64,000 nucleotides of DNA from Bacteroidaceae bacterium (GCA_017622815.1 JAGAQH010000001.1:1-64000); one strand, 5' to 3'. Shown: positions 25,700 to 34,738, counted from the stretch's first letter. Notes: generated from the sequence alone by a model not told the origin. Numbers and translations: made by a program.

Positions 25700-26650
25700 A
25701 TGCGAAGCCTGTTAACCATAATCCTGAGTCTCTCGGCATGTCTGTCAATACATGCCGGAGAACCCTATGTGGCCTATCTCTTCGCCTATTTTCAGGGCAA
25801 CCACATCAGCCAGGAGGCTGTATGCTTTGCCGTCAGCAAGGACGGATACAACTTCCGCGCCCTGAACGGGAACAAGCCTGTATTGGATTCCAAGACCATC
25901 AGTTCCACTGGTGGAGTGCGCGACCCGCATATCCTTAGGGCAGAGGACGGAAAAACCTTCTACATGGTACTGACGGACATGGTGTCAGCCAACGGCTGGG
26001 ACTCCAACCGCGCCATGGTAATGCTCCGTTCCACCGACCTGATACATTGGACCCATAGTGTGGTAAACATACAGAAACGCTTCCGTGGCAACAAGGATCT
26101 GAAACGTGTCTGGGCGCCACAAACCATCTATGACTCCAAGAAAGGGCGCTACATGCTCTACTGGTCAATGAAGCACGGTAACGGTCCCGACATCATCTAC
26201 TATGCCTATGCCAACAAGAATTTCACAGACCTCGCCACCAAACCGCGACCTCTCTTCCTGCCATCCGACGGCAAGTCGTGCATAGACGGTGACATTGTTT
26301 TCAAGGACGGAACGTATCACCTCTTCTATAAAACCGAGGGACACGGCAACGGCATACGCAAGGCCACCACTTCCGACCTCACCTCAGGATGCTGGACAGA
26401 AGAATCCGGCTACAAGCAACTGACCTCAGAAGCCGTAGAGGGTTCTGGCACTTTCCGCCTCATCGGACAGGACAAATACATACTCATGTACGACGTCTAC
26501 ATGAAAGGACAATACCATTTCACGGAAACCACAGACCTCAGTCATTTCCGTTTCACCGACCGTCCTGTCAACATGGATTTCCATCCACGACACGGCAGCA
26601 TCATCCCCATAACACAAACAGAACTGGACAGACTTGTGAAGGAATGGTAA
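25700..26650 (+). CDS. Glycoside hydrolase family 43-like protein
   Basis: A 316-residue protein with a signal peptide (MRSLLTIILSLSACLSIHA). The first blade YVAYLFAYFQGNHISQEAVC and the conserved GGVRDPHILRAEDGKTFYMV, with the invariant RDPHI, are typical of GH43 arabinosidase/xylosidase-like propellers. DGDIVFKDGTYHLFYKTEGHG carries the likely acid-region and RHGSIIPIT closes the fold. The substrate is unresolved. It is probably coexpressed with the preceding GH43 lipoprotein gene. Confidence 0.82.
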   Translation: MRSLLTIILSLSACLSIHAGEPYVAYLFAYFQGNHISQEAVCFAVSKDGYNFRALNGNKPVLDSKTISSTGGVRDPHILRAEDGKTFYMVLTDMVSANGWDSNRAMVMLRSTDLIHWTHSVVNIQKRFRGNKDLKRVWAPQTIYDSKKGRYMLYWSMKHGNGPDIIYYAYANKNFTDLATKPRPLFLPSDGKSCIDGDIVFKDGTYHLFYKTEGHGNGIRKATTSDLTSGCWTEESGYKQLTSEAVEGSGTFRLIGQDKYILMYDVYMKGQYHFTETTDLSHFRFTDRPVNMDFHPRHGSIIPITQTELDRLVKEW

Positions 26651-26683
26651 TACACACACCTCCATATATTGGATAATATTTCG

Positions 26684-26691
26684 TACCTTTG
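26684..26691 (+). promoter_or_regulatory. -7 element upstream of the lipoprotein-PepSY pair
   Basis: TACCTTTG, 45 nt before the ATG at 26737. Confidence 0.5.
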
Positions 26692-26736
26692 TCACGCATA
26701 ACAAACTACTAACAAATAAACACACAACACAAACAA

Positions 26737-27309
26737 ATGAAAACAAGATTCATGATCATCCTGGCCGCCATGGCCTTCGTGTTCACATCATGTGGTAACA
26801 ACGCCGCCAACAATGCAGAGCAGGCACAGGAGGCACCCGCCGCCCTGGAGATTGATAACGTGCTGGCATCTGCCGACAGTCTGGTAAACACAGAGATTAC
26901 TCTGGAGGGAGTATGCACCCACACCTGCAAGCATGGCGCAACCAAGATCTTCCTTATGGGAAGCGACGACACCAAGACCATCCGTGTGGACGCCGGCAGC
27001 CTTGGTTCCTTTGACCAGAAGTGTGTCAACAGCATCGTACGCGTAAAGGGTATCCTCAAGGAGGAGCGCATTGACGAAGCCTATCTCCAGCGCTGGGAGG
27101 CTTCCGCAGCCGCCAATACCGAGGAACACCATGGCGACGGCGAGGCCGGATGCAGCACAGAAAAGGCCGCACGTGGCGAGACCGCCAACAGCACAGAGGA
27201 GCGCATTGCCGACTTCCGCCAGAAGATAGCCGCACGCAAGGAGGCCACCGGCAAGGACTACCTTTCTTTCTATTTCGTAGAAGCACTGTCTTATGAAGTT
27301 GTCGAGTAG
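26737..27309 (+). CDS. Lipoprotein with OB-fold-like domain
   Basis: A 190-residue protein with a lipobox (MIILAAMAFVFTSCG). Residues about 40-110 (LASADSLVNTEITLEGVCTH to SIVRVKGILKEE) look like an OB-fold strand set, and CTHTCKHGATKIFL contains a CxxxC pair that could bind metal or form a disulfide. The His/Glu-rich AANTEEHHGDGEAGCS stretch could also bind metal. The 3' end overlaps the PepSY gene by 17 bp, so the two are cotranscribed. Exact role unknown; metal handling at the envelope is a guess from the context. Confidence 0.65.
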   Translation: MKTRFMIILAAMAFVFTSCGNNAANNAEQAQEAPAALEIDNVLASADSLVNTEITLEGVCTHTCKHGATKIFLMGSDDTKTIRVDAGSLGSFDQKCVNSIVRVKGILKEERIDEAYLQRWEASAAANTEEHHGDGEAGCSTEKAARGETANSTEERIADFRQKIAARKEATGKDYLSFYFVEALSYEVVE

Positions 27310-27862
27310 CAAACTCCGCATCTGGCTACGCACCATCCACCGCGACCTGTCGTTCTTCTTCTCCGGGATGATACTGATATACGCCATCTCGGGCTTTGTC
27401 ATGAACCACAGAGACAGCATCAATCCGCACTACTCCGTCAGCCTCACTCACCATGTGGTGAAGGACCTGCCGGAGCAGGCCGATTTCAACAAGGATGCCG
27501 TTCTGCAACTGATGGAAACCGTGGGTGTGGAGGAGAACTACACCAAGCACTATTTCCCACGTCCCGGCCATCTGAAGGTCTTCCTAAAGGGCGGCTCTTC
27601 ACTGGAGGCAGATATACAGACGGGAAAGGTTGCCTACGAATCCCTCACGCGCCGCCCGCTGATAAGCACAATGACCACATTGCACTACAATCCCGGACGC
27701 TGGTGGACATGGTTTGCCGATGCCTTTGCCGTGTCGCTTCTCATCATCACCCTCAGCGGCCTCTTCATGATTAAGGGTCCGAAAGGCATGTGGGGACGTG
27801 GCGGCATAGAGTTCGCACTGGGCATACTACTCCCCATAATACTGCTTCTGTTCGTAAAGTAG
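27293..27862 (+). CDS. PepSY-associated transmembrane protein
   Basis: A 189-residue membrane protein. It opens SKLRIWLRTIHRDLSFFFSG, the signature of PepSY-associated TM helix proteins (iron/flavin reductase-related), with TM helices at about 20-40, 140-160 and 170-188 and a periplasmic PepSY-like part between. LHYNPGRWWTWFADAFAVSL is another family stretch. Such proteins occur with siderophore or heme uptake and periplasmic electron transfer. Here the partner is the overlapping upstream lipoprotein gene. Confidence 0.85.
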   Translation: MKLSSSKLRIWLRTIHRDLSFFFSGMILIYAISGFVMNHRDSINPHYSVSLTHHVVKDLPEQADFNKDAVLQLMETVGVEENYTKHYFPRPGHLKVFLKGGSSLEADIQTGKVAYESLTRRPLISTMTTLHYNPGRWWTWFADAFAVSLLIITLSGLFMIKGPKGMWGRGGIEFALGILLPIILLLFVK

Positions 27863-27927
27863 AGGTAGAGTTTCACAACCGATAGAGACACACATCCCCA
27901 CACAAGGGTGTGCAAACGACATAACAC

Positions 27928-27960
27928 AATCAGGCCCCGACTCATCATCGGGGCCTGATT
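27928..27960. terminator. Terminator after the PepSY gene
   Basis: AATCAGGCCCCGA (27928-27940) and TCGGGGCCTGATT (27948-27960) form a perfect 13-bp stem with a 7-nt loop, between two convergent genes. Confidence 0.8.
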
Positions 27961-27982
27961 GGTTTCGTAATGTTACTTCATG

Positions 27983-28162
27983 TTACTGAGCAGGAGCCCA
28001 CTTGCAACGCACGGGAGAGACGATAGCGCCTTCTTCCTTCAACTGCTTCATAGCCTTGTCCACTTCCTTGCGGTCTATTCCGCTCAGTTCTGCTATCTTG
28101 CCTGCATTCAGTGGTGTACCGGCCTCCTTCATAACGGCAAGAACCTTGTCCTTTGTTTCCAT
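27983..28162 (-). CDS. Small winged-helix-like DNA-binding protein (59 aa)
   Basis: A short gene read directly from the minus strand: it begins [20 protein letters not shown], continues with [20 protein letters not shown] and ends CKWAPAQ. The helix-turn-helix pattern ([19 protein letters not shown]) followed by a short wing (KEEGAIVSP) matches the small wHTH regulators common in Bacteroidales. It has a full consensus promoter at 28235-28265 and a 5' leader of about 68 nt with a TCGGG/CCCGA hairpin, which supports it being real. Target unknown. Confidence 0.8.
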   Translation of the reverse strand: METKDKVLAVMKEAGTPLNAGKIAELSGIDRKEVDKAMKQLKEEGAIVSPVRCKWAPAQ

Positions 28163-28234
28163 AATCGTGTCTTTTATTTGTTAATAATATTCCTTGTTTG
28201 AGTCATCGGGCAGACACCCGAATTGTAACGATTG

Positions 28235-28265
28235 CAAATATACGACAATTAGGCATGCCGTACAA
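28235..28265 (-). promoter_or_regulatory. Promoter of the 59-aa HTH gene
   Basis: On minus, TTG (28265-28263), 20 nt, TATATTTG (28242-28235). Confidence 0.65.
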
Positions 28266-28307
28266 CTAATTTAGTTTGCTTTCAAGTATTTTAAAGAATA
28301 TTAGAGA

Positions 28308-28754
28308 TTACAGCAACACCTTTACGATGAGTTTACGCTGGGCGCCCTTGCCTACGAGGGGGGCATGTGTGTCCTCGGGATAAACGATGAGGAACTCACC
28401 AGGCTTGACCAGTGTCCATGTGGGACGCGAATAGGCGTAGAGGGCAAAGTCATTCTCTTCGTCGAAGGGTGCCTCGCTCTCTCCCACTCCAGAGATATGC
28501 TCCACTCCGATGAGTTCGGCCTGAGTGAGAGGGACATGGATGTCGATGTACTTGCGATGGGCTTCCAGTTTGGCACCGGCAACAGGAATAAGTTCGGTGT
28601 CCACCACATTGATGAAAAGACGGTTGCCGTCCAGTTCTATGCGGCCGGCAGGAACTTTGCTGAGATCGTTGGCCTTGATGTAGTCAAAGGCTTGCTTGAA
28701 CAGCGGATGCAGAGCCTCGTAGCGGGCACTGTCCTGAAGATGGGATTGTATCAT
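28308..28754 (-). CDS. YhcH/YjgK/YiaL family protein
   Basis: A 148-residue protein beginning MIQSHLQDSARYE. It has the cupin-like family features: RIELDGNRLFINVVDTEL, the conserved EAHRKYIDIHVPLTQAELI and FLIVYPEDTHAPLVGKG with probable metal ligands (His and Glu). Members are linked to sialic acid or glycan catabolism (E. coli yhcH lies in the nan operon), which fits the sialic acid genes at 31-36 kb on the same strand. The ATG at 28754 gives the family-length protein. Confidence 0.9.
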   Translation of the reverse strand: MIQSHLQDSARYEALHPLFKQAFDYIKANDLSKVPAGRIELDGNRLFINVVDTELIPVAGAKLEAHRKYIDIHVPLTQAELIGVEHISGVGESEAPFDEENDFALYAYSRPTWTLVKPGEFLIVYPEDTHAPLVGKGAQRKLIVKVLL

Positions 28755-28872
28755 GATTATAGGGGAAATGAAATTAGTCGGAGTAATCGGAGTGTTCAGA
28801 ATATTCGGAACCTTTGGCAAGGAACACTAAGTGCAGCGTCCTTCTAATGCGAGGATAGTTGTTGTATGTTTG

Positions 28873-28892
28873 CGGACGCTGCACGCTACGTC
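28873..28892. repeat. GGACGCTGCACGC... palindrome-type repeat
   Basis: GGACGCTGCACGCTACGTCC, an imperfect copy of the palindrome seen intact at 30873-30892; a half copy (GCAGCGTCC) is at about 28833. Confidence 0.5.
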
Positions 28893-28939
28893 CCTGCTTT
28901 TGTTAATAAACGATTCGTTAATCATTAATCGTTAATCGT

Positions 28940-30166
28940 TCAACCATTCCTCTTCCTCTCGTACATCTCTGCCGTAGCAGTGAAGAGGACATCGGCACTG
29001 GAGTTGAGGGCGGTCTCCAAAGAGTCCTGCACCACTCCGATGATAAAGCCTACGGCTACCACCTGCATGGCGATGTCATTACTTATGCCGAAGAGAGAGC
29101 ATGCCATGGGGATAAGCAACAGGGAACCACCTGCGACACCGGATGCCCCGCATGCGCCCAACGTGGCAATGATACTGAGCACAAGGGCACTGGCTAACGA
29201 TACCTCAAGACCAATGGTATGACATGTGGAAAGGGTCATTACGGTGATAGTGACCGCGGCTCCGTTCATGTTGACGGTACTGCCCAGGGGGATGCTGACG
29301 GAATAGAAGTCCTCATCCAATCCAAGGCGCTTGCACAGGGCCATATTCACAGGAATATTGGCGGCAGAAGAACGTGTGAAGAAGGCACTGACGGCACTCT
29401 CGCGCAGACACTGGAACACAAGAGGGTATGGATTGCGTCGAAGCATGACGGCTACGATGATGGGATTGAGCACCAAGGCTACCGTGAGCATGCATCCCAC
29501 AAGGAGCAGAAGCAGGCGGCCATAGGTGGTGAAGATTTCCAAACCGCTTTCTGATACGGTGGTAAATACCAAACCCATAATACCAAAGGGTGCACATTGG
29601 ATGACCCAACGGACAACCATGGATATGCACTCTGCCCACTCGTGCAGGATGTCCACGGTGCGGGGTGATGCAACCTTTTTCAGGGCAAGACCGATGATAA
29701 TGGCCCAAAGCAGGATGCTCAGGTAGTTGGCTTCCGCAATAGCACGTAGAGGATTGCTCATCAGATTGGACGCTATGGTACCAAAGACATTGGACAGTTC
29801 CTGTGGTGCCTGATTCTCGGCAGCCGACATGCCAGACAGTATCATCTCTACGGGGAAGTAACGACTTGCCAACACTGCCAGTACCGCCGCAAATAAGGTG
29901 CTGAGCATGTAAAGTGCAACAACGTTGCGAAAACGTCCACCAAGTCCATTACCGGCCTTGGAAACAGACGACACCACAAGCACCGCCACAAGGACAGGGG
30001 CAATGGCCTTGAGTGCACCGACAAAGAGTACACCAAGAATACCAATAAACTGAGCCTGGGGAAGGAACAATGCCAAAAGTGTGCCACATACTATACCAAT
30101 AAGTATGCGCGACATAAGGTTTAGTCTCTGCCATGCAGAAAGCAGGGGAAGAATGAGATGTTTCAT
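28940..30166 (-). CDS. sstT: Serine/threonine:Na+ symporter SstT
   Basis: A 408-residue secondary transporter of the dicarboxylate/amino acid:cation symporter family. MSRILIGIVCGTLLALFLP and LFVGALKAIAPVLVAVLVV are SstT-type N-terminal helices. FFTRSSAANIPVNMALCKRLG is the serine-rich re-entrant loop, and SIPLGSTVNMNGAAVTITVM holds the substrate/Na+ site. It imports serine and threonine with sodium. It follows the nitroreductase gene on minus after a 62-bp gap containing a GC-rich repeat. Confidence 0.93.
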   Translation of the reverse strand: MKHLILPLLSAWQRLNLMSRILIGIVCGTLLALFLPQAQFIGILGVLFVGALKAIAPVLVAVLVVSSVSKAGNGLGGRFRNVVALYMLSTLFAAVLAVLASRYFPVEMILSGMSAAENQAPQELSNVFGTIASNLMSNPLRAIAEANYLSILLWAIIIGLALKKVASPRTVDILHEWAECISMVVRWVIQCAPFGIMGLVFTTVSESGLEIFTTYGRLLLLLVGCMLTVALVLNPIIVAVMLRRNPYPLVFQCLRESAVSAFFTRSSAANIPVNMALCKRLGLDEDFYSVSIPLGSTVNMNGAAVTITVMTLSTCHTIGLEVSLASALVLSIIATLGACGASGVAGGSLLLIPMACSLFGISNDIAMQVVAVGFIIGVVQDSLETALNSSADVLFTATAEMYERKRNG

Positions 30167-30181
30167 GGTAAAACGGCAAGC

Positions 30182-30228
30182 GCCACTCCCTTTGCCCCTC
30201 CCTGTATGGAGGGGCCGGGGGTGGGTCC
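30182..30228. repeat. CCCCTCC/GGAGGGG intergenic repeat
   Basis: CCCCTCCCTGTATGGAGGGG followed by CCGGGGGTGGGTCC, the same element as at 13.73 kb. Confidence 0.6.
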
Positions 30229-30858
30229 TTATTCTACAAATCTATATTTCTGCTTGTCACGAGGCTTGGCATCGGGTGCCTCGTCGGCATAACCGAAACC
30301 TACACAAAGACTGAGTTCATAGCCCTCGGAGAAACCGAGTTTGTCCACCAAGGGCTTGCACAAGTCGTTGTCCGTGAGGAAACGTACAGGACTGCCCAGA
30401 CAGATGGAGCCCACGCCCATGCTCCATGCAGAGAGCATCATGTTCTCGGCCATAAGGCCACAATCGTAGGCAGAGAAGTCGTAGGACAGGTCGCGTGCTA
30501 TGAACACCATCACGGGTGCGCCACGGAAGCAGTCCTTGGCCATAGGTATCTGGGGATGTGCCTCGCCCATGGCCTTGCTCATTTCGGCAAGGAGTTCGGG
30601 ATTGTCCACCACGCGTATTTCCCACGACTGCTTGTTCTGTCCGTTGGGGGCATTGATACCGCAATCCAGTATCTGTGTCATCACCTCGCGAGGTACAACC
30701 TGATCCTTGTACTTACGGATGCTGCGACGTGCCATGATGGTCTCCACCACCTGGTTCTTGTCCTCTTTTGTGTCTGCCATTTCCTTGTTATCTTGAGGGG
30801 TGCATGCCATGAGCATTGCCATGAGGGCGGCACCGAAAAGAATATTTATCTTCATCAT
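30229..30858 (-). CDS. Nitroreductase family lipoprotein
   Basis: A 209-residue protein with a lipoprotein-type signal (MMKINILFGAALMAMLMAC). The nitroreductase fold follows: ARRSIRKYKDQVVPREVM (FMN phosphate-binding Arg residues), APNGQNKQSWEIRVVDN and SMGVGSICLGSP (flavin site). Lipid-anchored nitroreductases are common in Bacteroidales; the substrate is unknown. It follows the AGE epimerase gene, but the 97-bp gap holds two palindromic repeats, so cotranscription is uncertain. Confidence 0.88.
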   Translation of the reverse strand: MMKINILFGAALMAMLMACTPQDNKEMADTKEDKNQVVETIMARRSIRKYKDQVVPREVMTQILDCGINAPNGQNKQSWEIRVVDNPELLAEMSKAMGEAHPQIPMAKDCFRGAPVMVFIARDLSYDFSAYDCGLMAENMMLSAWSMGVGSICLGSPVRFLTDNDLCKPLVDKLGFSEGYELSLCVGFGYADEAPDAKPRDKQKYRFVE

Positions 30859-30872
30859 TAATGTTTTTAAAA

Positions 30873-30933
30873 GGACGCTGCACGCAGCGTCCACTTTGTA
30901 ATTGTTTTCATTCGGACACGGCATGCCGTGTCC
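30873..30933. repeat. Two palindromic intergenic repeats
   Basis: GGACGCTGCACGCAGCGTCC (30873-30892, 8-bp arms) and GGACACGGCATGCCGTGTCC (30914-30933, perfect). The second is identical to the copies at 24451 and 24600. Confidence 0.7.
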
Positions 30934-30955
30934 CTACCATAGCTCACCGTTAACG

Positions 30956-32134
30956 TTAATCATGCTTCTCCGCTATGCGCTCGAGCGACTGGTAAACCTG
31001 CATGAGGCCACGGGGCACATGGAAGCATCCCTTCCACTTGCCGCCCTTGAGGGTGAGGAGCACTTCGCCCTGACGGTTGAGATAGCCGAACCATTCGGGA
31101 TGCTCGGGATCCATGAAGTGGCTCCACACATAGTCGTGTATGCGCTCGAACCATGCCAGACACTCGGCGTTGCCGGTCAGTTCGTAGCCCTTGATCATGG
31201 TGATGAGAGTCTCGATGTGTACCCACCACAACTTCTGGTCCCACTCCAACTGCTGGAGAGGACGTCCAAGACGGTCCATGAAGTAGAAGATACCGCCATA
31301 CTGCTTGTCCCAACCATACTCTGCCTCAGCCAGGGCTATCTTCACGGCCTTCTCTATAAGTGCCTGGTCGCCCAGACGCTTGCCGAGATCCATGATGAAC
31401 CACATGGCTTCGATGGCATGACCGGGATTGAGCAGACGGCCGTCCATGCAATCCACAAGTTCGTTGTCCGTGCCAAGATGCTCGACAATCAGTCCAAGTT
31501 CGGGACGGTAGAAGACGTCCATCACCTCGTGCACACAGGTCTCTATGGTCTTGTCCAGGAAGTCCTTGTCGAGCAGGGGCTCAATCTCCAGAGCCACGTT
31601 GCACAGAATCATGGGCAGAGCAAAACTCTTCAGCGAGCGTGCGCCTGGAGCCGCCTTGGACCAACGGCCCTTGGGATTGTCCACCTTGGAGAGGACTATG
31701 TCAAAGGTCTTCTTGGCTATATCGGCATACTCCTGGTTGCCGGTGGCGATGGACAACTGGCCGAAGGCTATGACAGCAAAGGTATAGGAGAAAATGTTGT
31801 AGGGCTCCACCAGAGGATGTCCCTCGCGGTCAAGGGCAAAGTACCAGTTAAGGTTGCCGTCGTGACCGTACTTCTTCAGGAACTCGGCACCCTGTATGGC
31901 GGCATCCAGCCATTCCTGACGCTTCTCTACCTTATTATATAATGTGGAAAGCATCCACACCTCACGACCCTGAAGCCAGATGAACTTGTCTGTGTCGAAC
32001 ACTTCACCGTCACGTTCCAGACATGTGAAGTAACCACCGAACTCCTTGTCAATGCTCTTATCCATCCAGAAGGGCATTACCCTGTCCAGGAGTTCTGACT
32101 TGTATTGCTGGGCAAGTTGTTTGAAATCTATCAT
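30956..32134 (-). CDS. nanE: N-acylglucosamine 2-epimerase (AGE family)
   Basis: A 392-residue (alpha/alpha)6-barrel epimerase. It begins MIDFKQLAQQYKSELLDRVM and has the conserved WLQGREVWMLSTLYN, RLLNPGHAIEAMWFIMDLGK and LWWVHIETLITMIKGYELTG with active-site His residues. In Bacteroides fragilis an AGE-type enzyme interconverts ManNAc and GlcNAc in sialic acid catabolism. Here the gene is directly downstream of the sialic acid transporter and lyase genes, supporting that role. The start at 32134 is the only ATG giving the family N terminus. Confidence 0.93.
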   Translation of the reverse strand: MIDFKQLAQQYKSELLDRVMPFWMDKSIDKEFGGYFTCLERDGEVFDTDKFIWLQGREVWMLSTLYNKVEKRQEWLDAAIQGAEFLKKYGHDGNLNWYFALDREGHPLVEPYNIFSYTFAVIAFGQLSIATGNQEYADIAKKTFDIVLSKVDNPKGRWSKAAPGARSLKSFALPMILCNVALEIEPLLDKDFLDKTIETCVHEVMDVFYRPELGLIVEHLGTDNELVDCMDGRLLNPGHAIEAMWFIMDLGKRLGDQALIEKAVKIALAEAEYGWDKQYGGIFYFMDRLGRPLQQLEWDQKLWWVHIETLITMIKGYELTGNAECLAWFERIHDYVWSHFMDPEHPEWFGYLNRQGEVLLTLKGGKWKGCFHVPRGLMQVYQSLERIAEKHD

Positions 32135-32206
32135 ATTCTTTATGTTTTTGTGAATGTTAAGGGTGCCTATAGTCGCTGTCGTTCCTATAGGCACCGTGAA
32201 ATAATC

Positions 32207-34738
32207 TTATTTACTACTCTTCAGGTACGAACCGATGGAGAGCAGCCATGCCACGATTACGGAAACCACGATACCTGTGGCACCGAACAGGAAGAGGTTG
32301 GCATCTGTACATTCGCTCATCCAGAACACCACAGCCTCACCTGCCACGAAACCTATGAGTGCGGCATAGCCCTTGACACGCTTCATGAAGACTGCCATGA
32401 AGAAGAGGCCGCCCAAACCGCTGGTCAGCAGGCCCAAGGCGCTATTGAAGAAGTCGAGGAAAGACTGCACGTTCCATGTGGCCATGAAGAGTGCCAAAAC
32501 CAGACCTATCAAACCGCTCAGCATGGAACTCCATCGTGCCACACCCAACAACTGATGGTCGGTGGTGCTGGGGCGGAAGCGCTTCCAGAAGTCTATGGAG
32601 AATGCCGTGGACACACTGTTGATATTGCTGGAGATGGTGCTCATGGTGGCCGCAAAGATGGCCGCAATGAGCATACCGGCAATACCGGCAGGCATCTGAC
32701 TCATCATGAAGAAGGGGAAGATGGCATCGGACTGACCCATGGTTACGTCCAACTCGGTGGGGTGTGTCTTGTAGAACGTGTACAGACCTGTACCTATCAT
32801 GTAGAAGGCAACAGAGACGAACACGCTCATAAGGCCGTTCACCAAAATGCCACGACCGGCTGATTTCTCGTCGGGGGTGGTCATGAAACGCTGGATCACC
32901 GTCTGGTCAGAGGTGTAGGAGATAAGGTTGTTGGCCAAACCTCCGATGATGATAACCCACCATGTGGCCTGCGACCACGAGTTGCTCCAATCGAAGAGGC
33001 GCAACTTGTCGTTCTCCAGTGCTATGTCTATGCATCCCGTCACACCGCCTTCGGTGTTCACGGCCAGGTATATTACGGCAAAGATGGCACCGCCCACCAG
33101 AATAAGGCCCTGCACCACATCGCCCCAGATAACGGCTTCCACACCGCCCATGGTGCAATAGACGATGGTGATAAGTCCCATGAGCACGATGCACAGGTAG
33201 ATGTCAATACCCGTTACCGCAGTCAGGGCCAGCGAAGGCAGATAAAGCACCATGGCCATGCGCACTATCATGAACACGCAGAAGAGGAACGATGCCAGCA
33301 GACGTGTGGCCAGATTGAAGCGTTGCTCCAATACCTCATAGGCACTGGTGACGTTCAGTTTGCGGAAATAGGGAAGATAGTACTTTATTACGGGGAAACT
33401 GATAAGCAGTATCATCCACAACATGGGATAGTACGTCCAGTCGGTGGTATATGCCTTGGCAGGGATGGTCATGTAGGTGATGGCCGAAAGCATGGTGGCA
33501 TAGATGCTGATACCTGCCGCCCACCAGGGTATGCGTCCGCCTCCCTTGAAGAAATCGTCGGCACCCTTTTCCTTACGCATGAAATAGAAGCCCATGCCAA
33601 GCATGGCCAGAAGGTAGATGGCAAGCACTGTCCAGTTGAGCCAGCCGAAGTTCTTCTCGTTGGTCAACTCCACGTGTGTCACGTCGGCACTGCGCACACC
33701 GGGCATCAGTTCGCCACCGCTATAACTCCAGCCTTTGCCGCCCACTTCGGGAGTGAGGCATGCACCTGCCCTTGCCAGGAGACTGTCGCCGGGGAGCAGG
33801 CCCCAGGCATCGGTGATGGTGTGATAGGTGAGCACATCCTTGCGGAAACGATACCATTCGGGGGTGTGGCGCAGATAGAGACTGTCCTGACGACCCTGTA
33901 TGGCACTGAGGAAAATTTCATAGTCGACACCACCGAAGAATGCCACATGGCTGTATCCGATGGACGTACAGGTACTGCCCACTATGGCCTGACGGCAGAG
34001 TTCACGTCCGCCGTCTTGGGTATTGTCCACCCATACGGATGCCGGTGCGGTACGCTTCCACTGGGACGCGGAAGCATTGCCCTTCTTCAGTTCGCTGACA
34101 GGCATGTACACGGCATCGGTGTGCACCGCCGGCGCCAACCCCAGGGAATCAATCTTCGGCTGATAGCCACCGAAGACAAACAGGCAATAGCCGGATGCGG
34201 TGTTCTGCACGGCCACACATGGCTGCAGACGGCACTCGTCGGGCAAGGTGGCAGCCAATGTCCATTCCTTGGCATCGCCTGGATATTGCAGAGAGTACAC
34301 CTCCTTGTTGGGCACGCCGAAACATTGTCCGCCTGCCACCCAGATGGTTCCGTCGTGATAGGTGGCCGCAAAGTTGTCAAGTGCCTTTGGCAGATAGGGG
34401 ATGGGGGAAATCTTGGCGTCTACGGCATTGTGGAAGACGCACTCGCTGAATGCCCCCATGGCATCCATACCTCCCATGTAGACGGCACCTCCGGGAACCT
34501 GCACACTGGCGCCATAGGCTCTGGGGTGATATACCTTCTGCCCGCCATCGGCACAGGGCACGTCGGGGAAGTTGCATCCGCCGGTAATCATCAGTTTGTC
34601 CATAATCCAACCTGCATAGTGGCCGGATACGGCTTGCTTCATGGGAATACCGGTGGGGGTGACGACAACACGGTTCTGTCCCATGCTAAGCAAGGGACAG
34701 AGCACTAATAACATTAACAGATATTTCTTCATCTTCAC
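32207..34738 (-). CDS. Fusion of periplasmic kelch-type mutarotase and sodium:solute symporter
   Basis: An 843-residue two-domain protein. After a signal peptide (MKMKKYLLMLLVLCPLLSMG), residues about 21-358 form a kelch-like propeller with repeated glycine pairs (ITGGCNFPD, VYMGGMDAMG, WVAGGQCFG, FVFGGYQP, AFFGGVDYE). This matches cyclically permuted NanM-type N-acetylneuraminate mutarotases. Residues about 363-843 are a sodium:solute symporter of about 13 TM helices (GWLNWTVLAIYLLAMLGMG, YATMLSAITYMTIPAKAY, YCTMGGVEAVIWGDVVQ). The propeller would convert alpha- to beta-sialic acid, or the reverse, at the mouth of the transporter. It lies 16 bp after the lyase gene. Confidence 0.92.
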   Translation of the reverse strand: MKMKKYLLMLLVLCPLLSMGQNRVVVTPTGIPMKQAVSGHYAGWIMDKLMITGGCNFPDVPCADGGQKVYHPRAYGASVQVPGGAVYMGGMDAMGAFSECVFHNAVDAKISPIPYLPKALDNFAATYHDGTIWVAGGQCFGVPNKEVYSLQYPGDAKEWTLAATLPDECRLQPCVAVQNTASGYCLFVFGGYQPKIDSLGLAPAVHTDAVYMPVSELKKGNASASQWKRTAPASVWVDNTQDGGRELCRQAIVGSTCTSIGYSHVAFFGGVDYEIFLSAIQGRQDSLYLRHTPEWYRFRKDVLTYHTITDAWGLLPGDSLLARAGACLTPEVGGKGWSYSGGELMPGVRSADVTHVELTNEKNFGWLNWTVLAIYLLAMLGMGFYFMRKEKGADDFFKGGGRIPWWAAGISIYATMLSAITYMTIPAKAYTTDWTYYPMLWMILLISFPVIKYYLPYFRKLNVTSAYEVLEQRFNLATRLLASFLFCVFMIVRMAMVLYLPSLALTAVTGIDIYLCIVLMGLITIVYCTMGGVEAVIWGDVVQGLILVGGAIFAVIYLAVNTEGGVTGCIDIALENDKLRLFDWSNSWSQATWWVIIIGGLANNLISYTSDQTVIQRFMTTPDEKSAGRGILVNGLMSVFVSVAFYMIGTGLYTFYKTHPTELDVTMGQSDAIFPFFMMSQMPAGIAGMLIAAIFAATMSTISSNINSVSTAFSIDFWKRFRPSTTDHQLLGVARWSSMLSGLIGLVLALFMATWNVQSFLDFFNSALGLLTSGLGGLFFMAVFMKRVKGYAALIGFVAGEAVVFWMSECTDANLFLFGATGIVVSVIVAWLLSIGSYLKSSK

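Noticed and set aside
33323-34708. 461-codon plus-strand frame
   Set aside because: Antisense to the mutarotase-symporter gene; open only because of codon bias of the true gene. The same applies to long plus-strand frames over the AGE, GH95 and hisS genes.
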